A stretch of DNA of 64,000 bases from Istiophorus platypterus. Taxonomy: Eukaryota; Chordata; Actinopteri; Istiophoriformes; Istiophoridae. Where the stretch lies: assembly GCA_016859345.1 (NCBI GenBank), contig CM029118.1, positions 31,310,001 to 31,374,000 of the forward strand. The letters run 5' to 3'. A model generated the notes under the pieces. The model did not search any database. It worked only from the letters and a program-made list of their open reading frames with translations, and had not been told where the DNA came from. Shown here piece after piece: positions 1 through 34,609 of the stretch; the stretch's first letter is position 1, and every line of letters starts with the position of its first letter. Position numbers and translations under genes: made by a program.

Positions 1-301
1 CATTTATTCCTATCGGTAATGTCAAAAGGCTAATTTAGACTAAGTGACAGTGGTACTGGTATTTAAAGAGGCCAAATATATCTTAAGGCTCCAGAGAAAT
101 ATCATTCTGGTCAAAAATGGCTCTTTAGATGGGAAAGGTTGCTGATTCCTGAATCAAACAGCCACACATTGCTTACAAATGACAGATGTCCTGACCTATC
201 ACTTTTCCCAATTTCCTAATCACTGCTTGATAAGTTTTCCTTCTTCACATGAGTGTCACTTTGTCTCTGTTTCATCCAACTGTCACACTTCTCTGTTGTA
301 G
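1..301 (+). other. NADSYN1 intron, no other feature
   Basis: AT-rich sequence ending in a pyrimidine tract and TAG acceptor before the exon at 302. I see no coding or repeat signature. Confidence 0.6.
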
Positions 302-888
302 GAAAGTGAACCCAAACCTTACTACAGGGTGAAAGTTGACTTCTCTTTATCTACTGGTGATGATATCTTTCTCCCTACCCATCAACCAATAACATGGCAA
401 TTTCATACACCAGAGGAAGAGATCAGGTACTAAATACATTTCATTTGGTACAAAGTGTATTTTTATTTTCAGAAAACCAGTATTATCTTTGTATTCTTTA
501 AAATCAAAATTCAAGAAACCATCTACAATGTACTCGACTGTACAGCCGGTGTGACCTGTGTTGTTCAGTCTAGGGCCGGCCTGCTGGCTGTGGGACTACC
601 TGAGGAGAAGTGGACAGGTGAGAGAATACACACACCAAAGACAATGCAGTACTGTATAGAATTGTGTGTATCCCATTTGGACTATTTGGCGTTGAAACCA
701 TTGAAATGAAAATGTAATTAGATTTTGACATGATGAACTCACTTTGGTGTTTGTGGTGATGTGTATCAGGCTGGTTTCCTGTTACCTCTGAGTGGAGGTG
801 TTGACAGCTCCTCCACTGCCTGTATTGTCCACTCTATGTGTGTGCTACTCTGCCAGGCTGTAGAGGATGGCAGTAAGTATATACTGTA

Positions 889-943
<55 letters not shown>

Positions 944-3137
944 ATATATATATATATATATATATACACATTTGTGTCTTCCTCGAGCTCAGGTCTTCTA
1001 ACAGAGACCTGGTAGTTTGAGGGTTCTACGCAGTACCTTTGCTGTACCATATGGTGAATAAATGGCTTTAATTCTTAAATTGTTAATGTGATATTTTTGT
1101 CAACCCCCTGGAATTAAAGCTGAAAGTCTACAATTCAATCACATCTTGATAGTTTAGTTTCAAAATTCGTTATTCAAGTGATTTACACTGTTGGACTAGG
1201 TGACATTTTCCTTCATTACCATGAACACACACCAACGTTTATTTAGTCCCACACAAAGCATCCTGCTTCCACAGACACTAACTGGAGTACCATACATGGA
1301 TTCAGCCACCACTTAAGGTTGTTCTCTTATGATTTGTATGTTTGTTAAACTATATGTCAAACTCACTGACCAGCTGTTGTAGAAAATCACTTAATCCTTT
1401 TTTTTATAAATGAAACTTTTTTGTAAGCTGTTTTGTTGGGTTTACAGTAGGAGCCAGTACAAGCCCACTGGTGCCACAGATACGGCAGGAAGTTGGAAAG
1501 TATTGAGAGACAGTCTAACATTGTTGGGTATAGTCTTTTCATGAGATTTGTTGACAGTAAAACTTAATAATAATTATTATTCCCTTTGTCTACCTGTCTG
1601 CATTTTCAGATATCCAGGTAATGGAGGAAATTCGAAGGGTGGTTGGTGATGATTCCTACTATCCCCAACATGCAAGGGAGCTGTGTGGTCGCATCTTCAC
1701 CACCTGCTACATGGCCAGCGAAAACTCCTCAGAGGACACACGCAAAAGGGCCAAAGACCTAGCCAGTCAGATTGGCAGGTAGGCAGTATTCAACTTTAAG
1801 TGATTTTTTTTTTTTTTTTTGAAGGGATTGTATGTTTCTATGTACTGTGTAAATTTTGCTTCACCTAGCCTGTGGCTGTAAAAATATCCACCATGTCTGC
1901 ATCCTCTCACATTACACCAGAGAACATCTCTCTCTTTCTGCTTCTCTGCAGAGCATGTGCGATATCAGTACGTCCTTATTGTGTTAGCAAAACAAACAAG
2001 TGTCTTCCTGTCTTAAAGATGAAAAAATAAAAAAATGCTGAAATGAATATGTTAATACCTGGGTGGCCATCCCAAGTAACATTTTTGTTGGAGTACTGAA
2101 TAACCAAACAGTCAAAATACTAGACTTTGATGTGAAGAAAATGTTATAAGATATGAGTATACAAGACCACCACAAACTAAAGAAAAACCTGAAAAATTAG
2201 TGGAGAAACACGATGACATTGCCCACATCCATAGGACAGGAGGGGTCACTGAATAATTTGTTTAGTATGAAACTAATGTTAACATATACTGCATTCGCAG
2301 TCACCCAAACTCAACCCAACTGAACACCGATTTTTGGACCAACGTATTAGACAAACAACGTCACCATCATCAAAACACCAAATGAGATATTATCTTTTGA
2401 AAGATGGTGTTTATCCCTCCAGTAGAGCTCCAGTGACTTGGAAAATTGATTTGTCATCATATTTATATGTATGTATATATAATAAATGGGAAGGAGCAGA
2501 ATATGATGGATATAGTAGTATAGTATCAGAGTGATGTGAAAGATAGTATGTAATACTATTTTACAGTAGGATAGGGTAATGGCTCTGTAGTTGTGTGGTA
2601 CAATAATAACAAATCAGGGCTGATATAGCATCATCATCATAAATTTTAAAACAACAAAATATTAACATGAAAAAATCCAGTATCAGTTGGGCTGTATTGG
2701 CCAGAGAAGTTGGCTCTAAAATGCTGCTTCATCTCATCAGTCAACGGAGTTAATTTAGAGGGGGGGTTATACATTTCTGTTTGCCTTGATATTCTCCTTT
2801 CAGCTGCTTTGAATTAAAACATGGTGTCATCCTTTTTAATGTATCTCCTGCTTTGCAGCACACACATGAATATTAACATAGACATGGCAGTGAAAGGCAT
2901 TCTGGGCATCTTCTCAGTGGTTACCGGAAAGTGGCCTCAGTTTCGTGCTAATGGAGGAAGCAGCAGAGAAAACCTGGCTCTACAGAATGTACAGGTCAGA
3001 CACTCACTCACTGTCTTTCTGTCATCACAGCATTTCTAGTTCACAGATATTGTCTGACAATATGATCAGTCTTCACACTTATGCTTCAGTAACACCACTC
3101 TGAGCATTTTTTTTAAATTTGAGTTTTGTACGCACTT

Positions 3138-3193
<56 letters not shown>

Positions 3194-6100
3194 TGTTTGT
3201 GTGGTTTGTGTGTGTGTGTATGTGTGTGTGTGTATGTGTTCGTGTTCCCAGGCTCGGGTCAGGATGGTACTGGCCTACCTGTTTGCCCAGCTGACTCTGT
3301 GGGCCAGGGGTAAACCAGGGGGATTGCTGGTGCTGGGCTCAGCCAATGTAGATGAGAGGTATTATTGGAGCTCTTACCTGACCACAGACATGTCTGTGAT
3401 ATTTAAGATTTCTTTTTCTTTAGACTTTGCGATTTTGAGTGGTCTAAGATGAAAGTTAACAGTGATGAGAAACATGGTGAAACATGAAACATGAAAAATG
3501 CAATATAATCCTTCTTATAATGTCTTATAATTTTTGGTATAAGGAGGTTTTTCACCTGTCCTCTGGTAAAATAGAAGTCACAAAACCCTTTAGTGTAGCT
3601 AGAAGCAGTGCAACCTCTAAAAGATAATTGGTCTTTTTAACACAGATCACATTTTTGTGAGATTTTCCCCTGTACCACTTTTTCTGCTCAGCCTGACAGG
3701 ATATTTCACCAAGTATGACTGCTCCAGTGCTGATATCAACCCAATAGGAGGAATCAGTAAGACAGACCTGAAGAGCTTCCTGCTATACTGTGTTGAGCAA
3801 TTCCAGCTCACTGCTCTGAGAGGGTAAGACACTGTTGGGTATCATACATGTTTATACTGATAACTCAGACACTAAACATGTGGGAGGATTAAATGACTGA
3901 GGCAGAAATCCATCCCAGTATTATACCCTCTTCATTTAACACAAAAAGTATACCTTCAGAAATTGCCAAGAAATCACTCCAGGGTTTATGGGAAATATGG
4001 CAAAATCATCAGCACCATGTGTTTAGGTTTCTCAAAGCAGTCATTTTTTCATAAAATGTTGTCATATTCTCCTAACCACAAATGGAGCATCTTGTATGCT
4101 TCTCAGTTTGGATGATGAATTATTTTGGTTTCCTCTGCAGAATCCTCACTGCTCCACCCACAGCTGAACTGGAGCCACTCACAGACGGACAGGTGTCGCA
4201 GACAGATGAGGTGATACAGAGCTGCAATAAAAAGGCCCAAACAACGAACTCAACGCTAGCTGAGCTACTATTACTCTTAATATTATTATTAGGATGAAGA
4301 CGATTCTTTTTAACATAAAGTAATTTACTGCACATCAGTCCCATTTGAAGGAAAAAACCTTGCACACATTTTCACTAGTTGCTGATTCAGTTTGTGGGTG
4401 CAAATGTTGCTTGAACTGCAGCACTGACACTTGAGCACCATTTTGATGGGAGTAATATTGAGATAGGAAGAGGAGGATGACAACATATCTGCCCTTCTCC
4501 TCTGTGATTACGCAAATGGTATGCTGCTGGATTACTGGACTTAATGTGCTGGCATTTTTAAGTTTTTCAGACCCCTGGTAAGAGCACTGCCAAGACTGAG
4601 ACTTTGGAGGGTTGTATCTTTTTTGTTTGCCTTTCCAAAATTTGAATAAACTTATTACTTACAATAAGGGCACTACAGCATTGGCTAAAGACATAATTTA
4701 ATGGGTTACATTAGAGAAAGCCCCATTCAGGACAGACACACTTTGTTGAAGCTGGACCTAGATGCCACTGTATCAGGGGTTAGGCTTACATTATCAGCTC
4801 TGTCACACTCTTTAATTTGATCTCACCCCATCATCTGGCACAGCATAATTTCCAAAGTCAAACCTTGGCTTTGAAAAACATACAAAACACACTTACTTAC
4901 TATTTGTCAGTGAAAGCATTCACAGTGAAATAACGGTCTGATATCACATTATCTAATAATATTGTACTACAGTACTGGGGCCATTCAGATACCCTGCCAT
5001 ACAAGAACAATGCTGCTCCTTTATTTCCATCCTCGGACAGGATGTTGACCTGTTGCCTTGACATGTAGCTTGATTCTTTGTTTTCAGTGTTGGAGGCTTC
5101 TTGTTTTATAATGATTGAGACAGAGTTTTCAACCAACTTCTGAGGCTGACATGACTTAGCTAACAACCTAGAGCTGATAAAATCTGCTATAGCTACAGTC
5201 CTAATTTAAGCTGATAGTTGGGTTCAGAAATTAAAAGTTGGTTGTGTTAGTGCCATTGGAGTCAGGGAAAAAAGAAGGACAGATTTAAAATCACTGACTA
5301 GCAGATGTGATACTAAATCTACCTCACTCCCCCTTAAGAAATACATCTCATCCAAATGGGACTAATTTACTAGTTGACAAGTGATTCACAGAAAATCCTG
5401 TTTTTTTTAACCTAAGAGACTTAACTGGTCTATGACTACCAGCTCAGTAACTATATATGGGTTCACTGCACAGCTTTTCCTTTAAATCATATCTTCCTTT
5501 TCCTTTTTTCTTCCATCTTCCTCTAACCACCGCCACTCCTCTGTCCTCAGGCAGACATGGGGATGACCTACCAAGAGTTATCAGTGATTGGGCGACTGAG
5601 GAAGATCTCTAAGTGTGGCCCCTTCAGTATGTTCTGTAAACTCATTCACATGTGGAAGGATGCTCTCTCACCCACGGAGGTCAGTCAGCTCCTTCACAGT
5701 GTGGGATATTTTTCTCATTGTCCTCTGCTTTTTAAGGTCTAATCCTAAATGAGAGGAATTAGGTATAGAAATTCTTATATTGAGTGGTGTCCATTTTCAT
5801 GACAAACTCAGTCACACAAAAGAGAAGAGCAGCAGGGTTTTCAATAAATCTTCAATAGCATTATTGGCTTAAATGTTGATTTATTTTGCCTTGTTACAAC
5901 ATGAGTTTACCATAAGAACATATACTTTTCCTGGAAGTAGAAGATGTGTGCTTGGCATGACAGTACAGAATATTTATTATTTTTAGTAATGTATATAGTG
6001 CATTAAGTAGAGGGTACCAAGATTTTTATCTATATGTTTTCATAATCTAAAAATTGTCTGTAATAACAATGTATCACTGTCCTCCTTCAGGTGGCCCAGA

Positions 6101-6479
6101 AGGTGAAGCACTTCTTCAGGATGTACTCAGTGAACCGCCACAAGATGACTACGGTGACGCCATCTTACCATGCCGAGAGCTACAGTCCAGATGACAACCG
6201 CTTTGACCTCCGTCCTTTCCTCTACAACACTCGCTGGACCTGGCAGTTCAGGTGCATCGAAAACCAGGTAAAAAATCACACAGGAACTCTGTCTCGCTTC
6301 ATTCGGATGTTAGTATGGTGGGTTAGACAGAAAAACTAATATCTGACAAAGAAAGAGACAATAATGTATATAAAGGAATAAACTGTGTTGGTCAAATGAT
6401 GTGATAAAGCCTAAATAAAATATTTTCATTTTCTTCCCCACAGGTGTCCCAGATGGTAGCAAACACCCCAAAGCAATAA
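302..6479 (+). CDS. nadsyn1: NADSYN1, glutamine-dependent NAD+ synthetase (3' part, 11 exons, C-terminal 410 aa)
   Basis: The enzyme amidates nicotinic acid adenine dinucleotide to NAD+ using ATP and glutamine-derived ammonia, the last step of the de novo and Preiss-Handler routes in the cytosol. Exons read in phase: 302-426, 569-617, 770-872, 1610-1778, 2859-2994, 3252-3358, 3692-3823, 4141-4210, 5551-5679, 6091-6267, 6444-6479 (TAA 6477-6479). They total 1,233 nt, an exact 411 codons, and all introns are GT-AG. Visible family signatures are YYRVKVDF, GPACWLWDYLRRS, the PP-loop LPLSGGVDSSSTA that binds ATP, DLCGRI, GGSSRENLALQNVQAR, GSANVDE, DINPIGGISKTDL, AELEPL.DGQVSQTDE and DNRFDLRPFLYNT. 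The end VANTPKQ is shorter than the human tail I recall. The N-terminal nitrilase (glutaminase) domain must lie upstream of base 1; bases 1-301 are intron. Gene identity is near certain and exon edges are well supported by phase. Confidence 0.97.
892..966 (+). repeat. Compound microsatellite (TG)n-(TA)n
   Basis: About 24 TG units (892-939) followed by a TA tract to 966. It starts 19 bases after the donor site (GTAAGT at 873) of the NADSYN1 PP-loop exon. Confidence 0.95.
1078..1175 (+). mobile_element. Terminal-repeat fragment of a Tc1-like element
   Basis: The stretch with CTGAAAGTCTACAATTCAAT and the following CACATCTTGATAG matches the right terminal repeat of the elements at 31.5-32.4 kb and 60.1-61.5 kb. 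No transposase sequence is attached, so this is a truncated remnant inside a NADSYN1 intron. Confidence 0.65.
2200..2460 (+). mobile_element. Degenerate Tc1-like transposase fragment
   Basis: Conceptual reading gives a decayed version of the Tc1/IS630 end region (consensus SPDLNPIE..., here beginning HPNSTQLN), followed by a frame with RQTTSPSSKHQMRYYLL. This matches a common fish Tc1-like family different from the one at 60 kb. Stops and frame changes show it is dead. It lies in a NADSYN1 intron. Confidence 0.55.
3141..3240 (+). repeat. (GT)n microsatellite before a NADSYN1 splice acceptor
   Basis: Twenty-five pure GT units (3,141-3,190), then interrupted TG-rich sequence to 3,240. It ends 11 bases before the exon at 3,252, so it takes the place of the usual pyrimidine tract. 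Confidence 0.95.
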
Positions 6480-6630
6480 CAAACTGACGTTTGGAGTGTC
6501 CAATGACTATCTATAGGACTGGGACAGATCAGAAAGATCACCTTTTATTTGGTGATTTTCTACAGTTCCCAGTAAAGCCAAATATTTTGTACTGTGCTTA
6601 CAAGTACAAGGCTAATCTTTGATTTAAAGA

Positions 6631-6636
6631 AATAAA
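6631..6636 (+). terminator. NADSYN1 polyadenylation signal (AATAAA)
   Basis: A canonical AATAAA lies about 150 bases after the NADSYN1 stop codon, a normal spacing for a short 3' UTR. The exact cleavage site cannot be seen. Confidence 0.6.
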
Positions 6637-6837
6637 AGCAATCAAAATTGCAGCCATTATCATATTTGTGACATTTGACTACAGGTTGACTACATGTGAT
6701 CATTCCCAAAAGATAAGAAAAAAAAACATTTTAAGTCTTTCTTCATGCAGTATTTGCAGTTACTTGCATTTTTATCTTGTTGAATAGATAGACTTTCTCT
6801 GTTTTTAGGTTTTTTTTTGTCATATTTTAAGAAAAAC

Positions 6838-6861
6838 ATGATGATGATGATGATGATGATG
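6838..6861 (+). repeat. (ATG)8 microsatellite
   Basis: Eight ATG units directly precede a copy of the dispersed repeat described at 6,862-7,100. Confidence 0.9.
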
Positions 6862-7100
6862 GGGCTAGAGGAAAATTTAGAGGCTCATTAAAGTTATTTC
6901 ATCCTGAGGGGACCATCAATGTGTTAACCTCATTTCATCTCAGTCTCATCCAATAATTGTACTTTGTCAAGACCAGAAATGTGAACCTCATGGTTGCACA
7001 ATATGAAAAGTCAGGGAATCAACCAAGTATGTAGGATTCATCCTCTGGGGAACACCGATGTCTGTTGAGAATTTCAAGCTAATCCATCTTGTAGTTAATG
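6862..7100 (+). repeat. Dispersed fish repeat (GGGGCTAGAGGAAAA family), two adjacent fragments
   Basis: Two fragments carry the same phrases: GGGGCTAGAGGAAAA with TTCATCCTGAGGGGACCATC, and GTCAGGGAATC with TTCATCCTCTGGGGAACACC. Related copies occur at about 19,150-19,300 and 53,130-53,300. It is a common unclassified fish interspersed repeat. An apparent 140-aa reading frame from 7,058 begins inside it and is not a gene. Confidence 0.55.
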
Positions 7101-8525
7101 AGTTATTTCCATGTGGACCAAAATGGAAGAGAAGAGATAACAAAATTAGAGCCACAGTGCTGGTGTGGCTTAAAAAACAACAACAAAAACTTTTTCAATT
7201 ATTAATTTTAACTATTGTATTAACAAAATATGTAAATGGAAAGGAAGAAGAGTTTCTAAAAGTTTTTGAAAGTAGTAGTGCAACATCCAGAAGCACTTCT
7301 ATTTTTTCATTCATTTTTAGGTTGAAGATAGGTTCACATTTTTTCAATTCAACCTTAATACAAAAGTCTCATTCCTATTGGTGCATCAAAAGCATAACAG
7401 TTTTCTTCATTGCTCCCTCTGTCCATACCGACCCTTGTTTGGTCAGTTTCCATATACATGTGGCTATTGTATTGTGGTAGACTTGAAAATGCAAACATAT
7501 TGTTGAAGCACCCATGGGGGAGAAAAAAACCTCTGATTAAAATTTGTTGGATCAGGCTCCTAGTGGAGTATTTTTCTGTAATTTATTCAACTTAGATCTC
7601 CCAAAATGTCCCCAAATCTGTATCAGTGTGTGATAAAAATGTCTTTATTTAGCAGGAGAAGAGAAAGCTTATTCAGTATGGACTGTGTGTGGGCCTCAAA
7701 AACTCTGAATCCACTAAATCCCAAATATTTTCACAATGCACTAGCTGCCCACATGGAGAACCAAGCTGATCCTTAAATGTTATGTTTGGAATGTCCTGCA
7801 GGGTTTGTTTTTTGGGTTAAAGTGATAAACATCTCCTCTCAATGGATACACACGTTTGGGCTTATATGTAACTCGCTCTAACAAAGTAACACAAACTAAG
7901 GATCTGGTTCAGTGTTTGGAAGCCTTACGACTTCTCACTCAGTCCCAGGTTACAACGTCGGGTGGCCGTTTTACTTCTGGAGGATTCTTCAGCAAGGATC
8001 AATGCTTCTCCATTACTTCAACTGTGACTGATTGGATGAACCCTCCAGGGTCCGGCTTTTAGGTCTTACAAAAGTTATAATTTCACTATTTATACATACA
8101 AATACAGCATAAATGTAAGAAAAAAACTATTATACTGTATTCACATATACAGTAATTTACGTGCCTTTTTCATCGAAAGATTATGGATGCTTGTAGGTAA
8201 GTGAAAATAATCCTTTGCATTTTAAAAAAGTTTGTACAATGATATAAATATATGTATGATAATATGTTCTGTGGATTCACTGATGGATAGATGGACTCCT
8301 GAAATAGCCCTGTGTTTGGAGTTAGATGTTAACACTGCATTGCCCATTCAACATGTGCTAGTTGTCTCATTAATAGTTCAATAACTTCATCATCAATAAC
8401 TTCATCATCATCATATGATGATGAAAAAAATGACAGTAATAACAAACAATCATAATTATAATATTAGTTATATATAAGATAACTCATTGGAAAATACTGG
8501 ATGACTAATTCAGAAGGATTGCAGT
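7101..8525. other. Intergenic, no gene recognised
   Basis: AT-rich sequence between NADSYN1 and TPCN2. It has only short unconvincing reading frames and a short palindrome of TCATCAT/ATGATGA type centred on CATATG at 8,412-8,417. Confidence 0.6.
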
Positions 8526-8722
8526 CACCAGTTTATTAGGTACACCTAAATAAAACTAATGCGTTATGATACAACAGGCCTGTAGTAAATGATAATGTTC
8601 AGTTATTATTGGATCTGTGTGAAAGAGGAGTTGATTTATTTTAATTGTCATTTTGGAGACTGTAATTTGTGGTACTGTTGAACTGTACTAGGCTACACTG
8701 AGAGGTGTTCCTAATTTTTCAT
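8526..8722. mobile_element. MITE-like element with TTATTAGGTACACC terminal repeats
   Basis: About 200 bp bounded by AGTTTATTAGGTACACCT on the left and an inverted, diverged counterpart (GAGGTGTTCCTAATTTTT) on the right. The end sequence is the one seen at the tips of fish Tc1-like elements. There is no coding capacity. Confidence 0.55.
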
Positions 8723-10329
8723 CCATCCCATTTATATGAACTAAGGTTGACAAAATCAGTAGAGTTCAAAAGTCCCACACATTTAATCTAAAAAAGGGCT
8801 GGATATGGGTCCACTAATATGCAGATAAGAAAATCACTGTCAAATGTATTTTTTCTTCATTTAGGAAAACGTTTGAAAAACTAAATGTTGTTTGGAGCCA
8901 TTTTCTCACTCATAAATAGGTCTTTAGGGAAACATGAGATGAGATATTGAATATCTAACAGTCAAAACTAAATAAAACAGCCAAGTGTTTTTTTTTTTTG
9001 GGGGGGGGGGTTCTTTTGCTGGTTTATAGTTGAAAACTGAATGAGTGAGACACCATCTGCTTTTTAAACTTCCTCAAATTAAACTGAATGCAAAAATGCA
9101 TGTTAGGCCTAAGATGCTGAAAAGAATAAAGGACTACCTTAGTGTTGGGGGTGTTTCCTTTCTGCCTAGTATGATAAAAAAATGATCTGATTTAAAGTTC
9201 CAGTCAATTAAAATTGTCTTTTGCTTGGAGAGATATTAGATATGTGATGTATCCTCAAAGTTAAGGTTTCCATTAAAGTTTGCTTGTATGATAAATACGG
9301 TTAAATATTCCATCGGCTTTCTTCTTAGATGTTTGTTTCTTGTAAAGGGCACAGTTACTTAAGGAGGCTAGAAGGAAGTAGGAGGACTTCAACTTGTCGG
9401 ATTAGTAGTATTAGACAGGCAGGTTGTAAACAAAGAGTGAAACTGTCCACATTATTCCACTGTTATTCACCTTTTATTCACAACCTATTTCATTACAAAA
9501 TACACATTAACTAGCTCTTTGCAAAAGTGAATCTAAAGCATGGTTCTAGAAAGGTCTTAGAAATAAAAAAAAGTCTTGAATGACTTCCAGCAAAAGCAGA
9601 AGTGCTGCTTTAAAATTAATCTTAACTGAGATCAAAATGCTGACGTGCTTATTTCACGTAGCAGCCTGCAAATATGAAGCTTTAGGTGCTTTGCTATGAC
9701 CTTCTTCTAAAAGGCAGCATTAGAGCGGTGCCTGTGGCCCCTCAGTGGAGGCTGGGACAGGCCGGCAGACGGTTCCAGGGCTGAAAACCAAGAGTAAGCT
9801 GCAAAAAAGGACCTCTGTCAAAAGAACCAAAGTCCTGCTTATGTTGCTTGACTCCTAAATGTTGGACCCCAGTTTATCCTCAGCATCCCAAGATGCTCAG
9901 GTGTCTACAGTTTGTGGTTGACCGCAGGACACTGTGGCAGCAGTGGGGCGGATTCCTCCTGAGGCCGCCTCGTCTGGGTTTGGGCCCGTTTGTCAGATCA
10001 AGTGAGGGACGTCTGGGAGCTTGTGTTGGGCACTGCTCTTTATCTTTATAGACCAATTCATGGACCGGGCATTTACCTGATTTAAAACTGCCTTCAACTC
10101 ATTGATCGCGAATATTAACAAGTTGTAGCCCCACTTCTAAAGTGAAAATTATGATATTGGTCAAACTCTTATGAGATTTACTGAGTCAAAGTCATTTCCA
10201 AAGGTTTGACTCGCTCAGGGAAACAGGGGGTTAAAAAAGTTTGAGCCGACCTCATTGACCCAAGTCCTGACTTCATGTGTGGTGATACCGACATGGTTTC
10301 TAATAAACGTGAGCTAAACGCCCATAGCG
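8723..10329. other. Intergenic, no gene recognised
   Basis: Contains a poly-T followed by poly-G run at about 8,989-9,010 and otherwise ordinary sequence that becomes more GC-rich towards the TPCN2 promoter. A 67-codon frame at 9,848 shows no family resemblance. Confidence 0.55.
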
Positions 10330-10779
10330 AGTCAGCGGCTCATCACAGGTCCACAGGTTCGGGTCCGGTCCTGACCCCTGGTCCCGGTGAGACTCTGCGT
10401 AAAGCCCCGTAGGTGAAGCATAATGGGAGGGTCGGACACTTGTTGCTCAGGGTAGTACAGGTATTTCTGGGGGGCTGGGTACAGTCTGCCCTGGGACCCG
10501 CCTCCAGGCAGCCAGCCGTCGGCGGAGAGTGTTTTTAACGTGAGTGTAAAGTGATATATGAGGAAGGGGGGGAGGAGCAGCGCAGAGGACCGACTTCCTA
10601 AAAACACACCGCCGCCTCCCGCATGAGGCCCGTCCCGTCACCCCAGACATTTTAAGGTCGTGTCGGCAGCTGCGGTTCGGATCCGCTCCGGCCGGTCCCC
10701 GCCGTCCCCGCCCGGACCTCCTACTTCCACTTGCGCCACCGAGGAGCGGTGCCGCGGCCACTAGCCGCACATTTCCTGC

Positions 10780-34062
<23,283 letters not shown>

Positions 34063-34063
<1 letters not shown>

Positions 34064-34100
34064 CACACACACACACACACACGCGCACACACACACACAC
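34063..34100 (+). repeat. (CA)n microsatellite overlapping the TPCN2 stop codon
   Basis: The stop TGA at 34,061-34,063 runs straight into about nineteen CA units with two CG variants, so length changes would affect only the 3' UTR. Confidence 0.95.
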
Positions 34101-34396
34101 GAATACATTGCACCAGTGCCCACCTAAGGTTGAGAAACTGCTACTGTGTGGGAAAACCACTGAGAGGGCAATACTGTAGCCATCTACCACTAGTTCATAT
34201 TAATGTGTATTACTGTAATATGTACTGTATATATATCTACTGCTCCAGAAACCAGTAGGAAGCAGGTGTTTATTATCTGTCATGCTATTCATGAGTAAAA
34301 CCACTGCTAGCTGCAGTTTCAATTGTGCAAAGGTTTGTTATTTTTATGGTCTTCCTGGAGGCAGATGTCATGCCATGGTTGCAATGTGTGTTCCGT

Positions 34397-34429
34397 GCAG
34401 TTCCGTGTGCCAGCTCCACACGGAACTGC
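34397..34429 (+). other. Hairpin in the TPCN2 3' UTR
   Basis: The arms GCAGTTCCGTGTG (34,397-34,409) and CACACGGAACTGC (34,417-34,429) pair perfectly around a 7-base loop. The stem has eight G-C pairs and would be stable in RNA. Confidence 0.8.
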
Positions 34430-34603
34430 TATACACTATCTATTTGTGTTTTTGCAGTAAGTTTACTATGGAAAGCCCCTGCCAATTTCAAAATTGAAGA
34501 CTGTATGTTTAGAAAGAAAATTCAAATGTAACAACTACATTATGGGTTTGTTTGCCAAACTGTGGCACCACTGTCCACAAGACAATGAATTTCACTAGAG
34601 TGG

Positions 34604-34609
34604 AATAAA
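34604..34609 (+). terminator. TPCN2 polyadenylation signal (AATAAA)
   Basis: A canonical AATAAA lies 540 bases after the TPCN2 stop. It implies a 3' UTR of about 0.55 kb that begins with the CA tract at 34,064 and includes the hairpin at 34,397-34,429. Confidence 0.55.

Noticed and set aside
569..709. Reading the 569-617 exon in the frame LLAVGLPEEKW
   Set aside because: The correct phase, set by the previous exon, gives SLGPACWLWDYLRRSGQ, which matches NAD synthetase.
6838..7100. CRISPR-like or regulatory ATG array
   Set aside because: A plain trinucleotide microsatellite beside a dispersed repeat in a vertebrate genome.
7058..7480. 140-codon plus-strand frame downstream of NADSYN1
   Set aside because: Begins inside a dispersed repeat and continues into AT-rich sequence with no recognisable domain.
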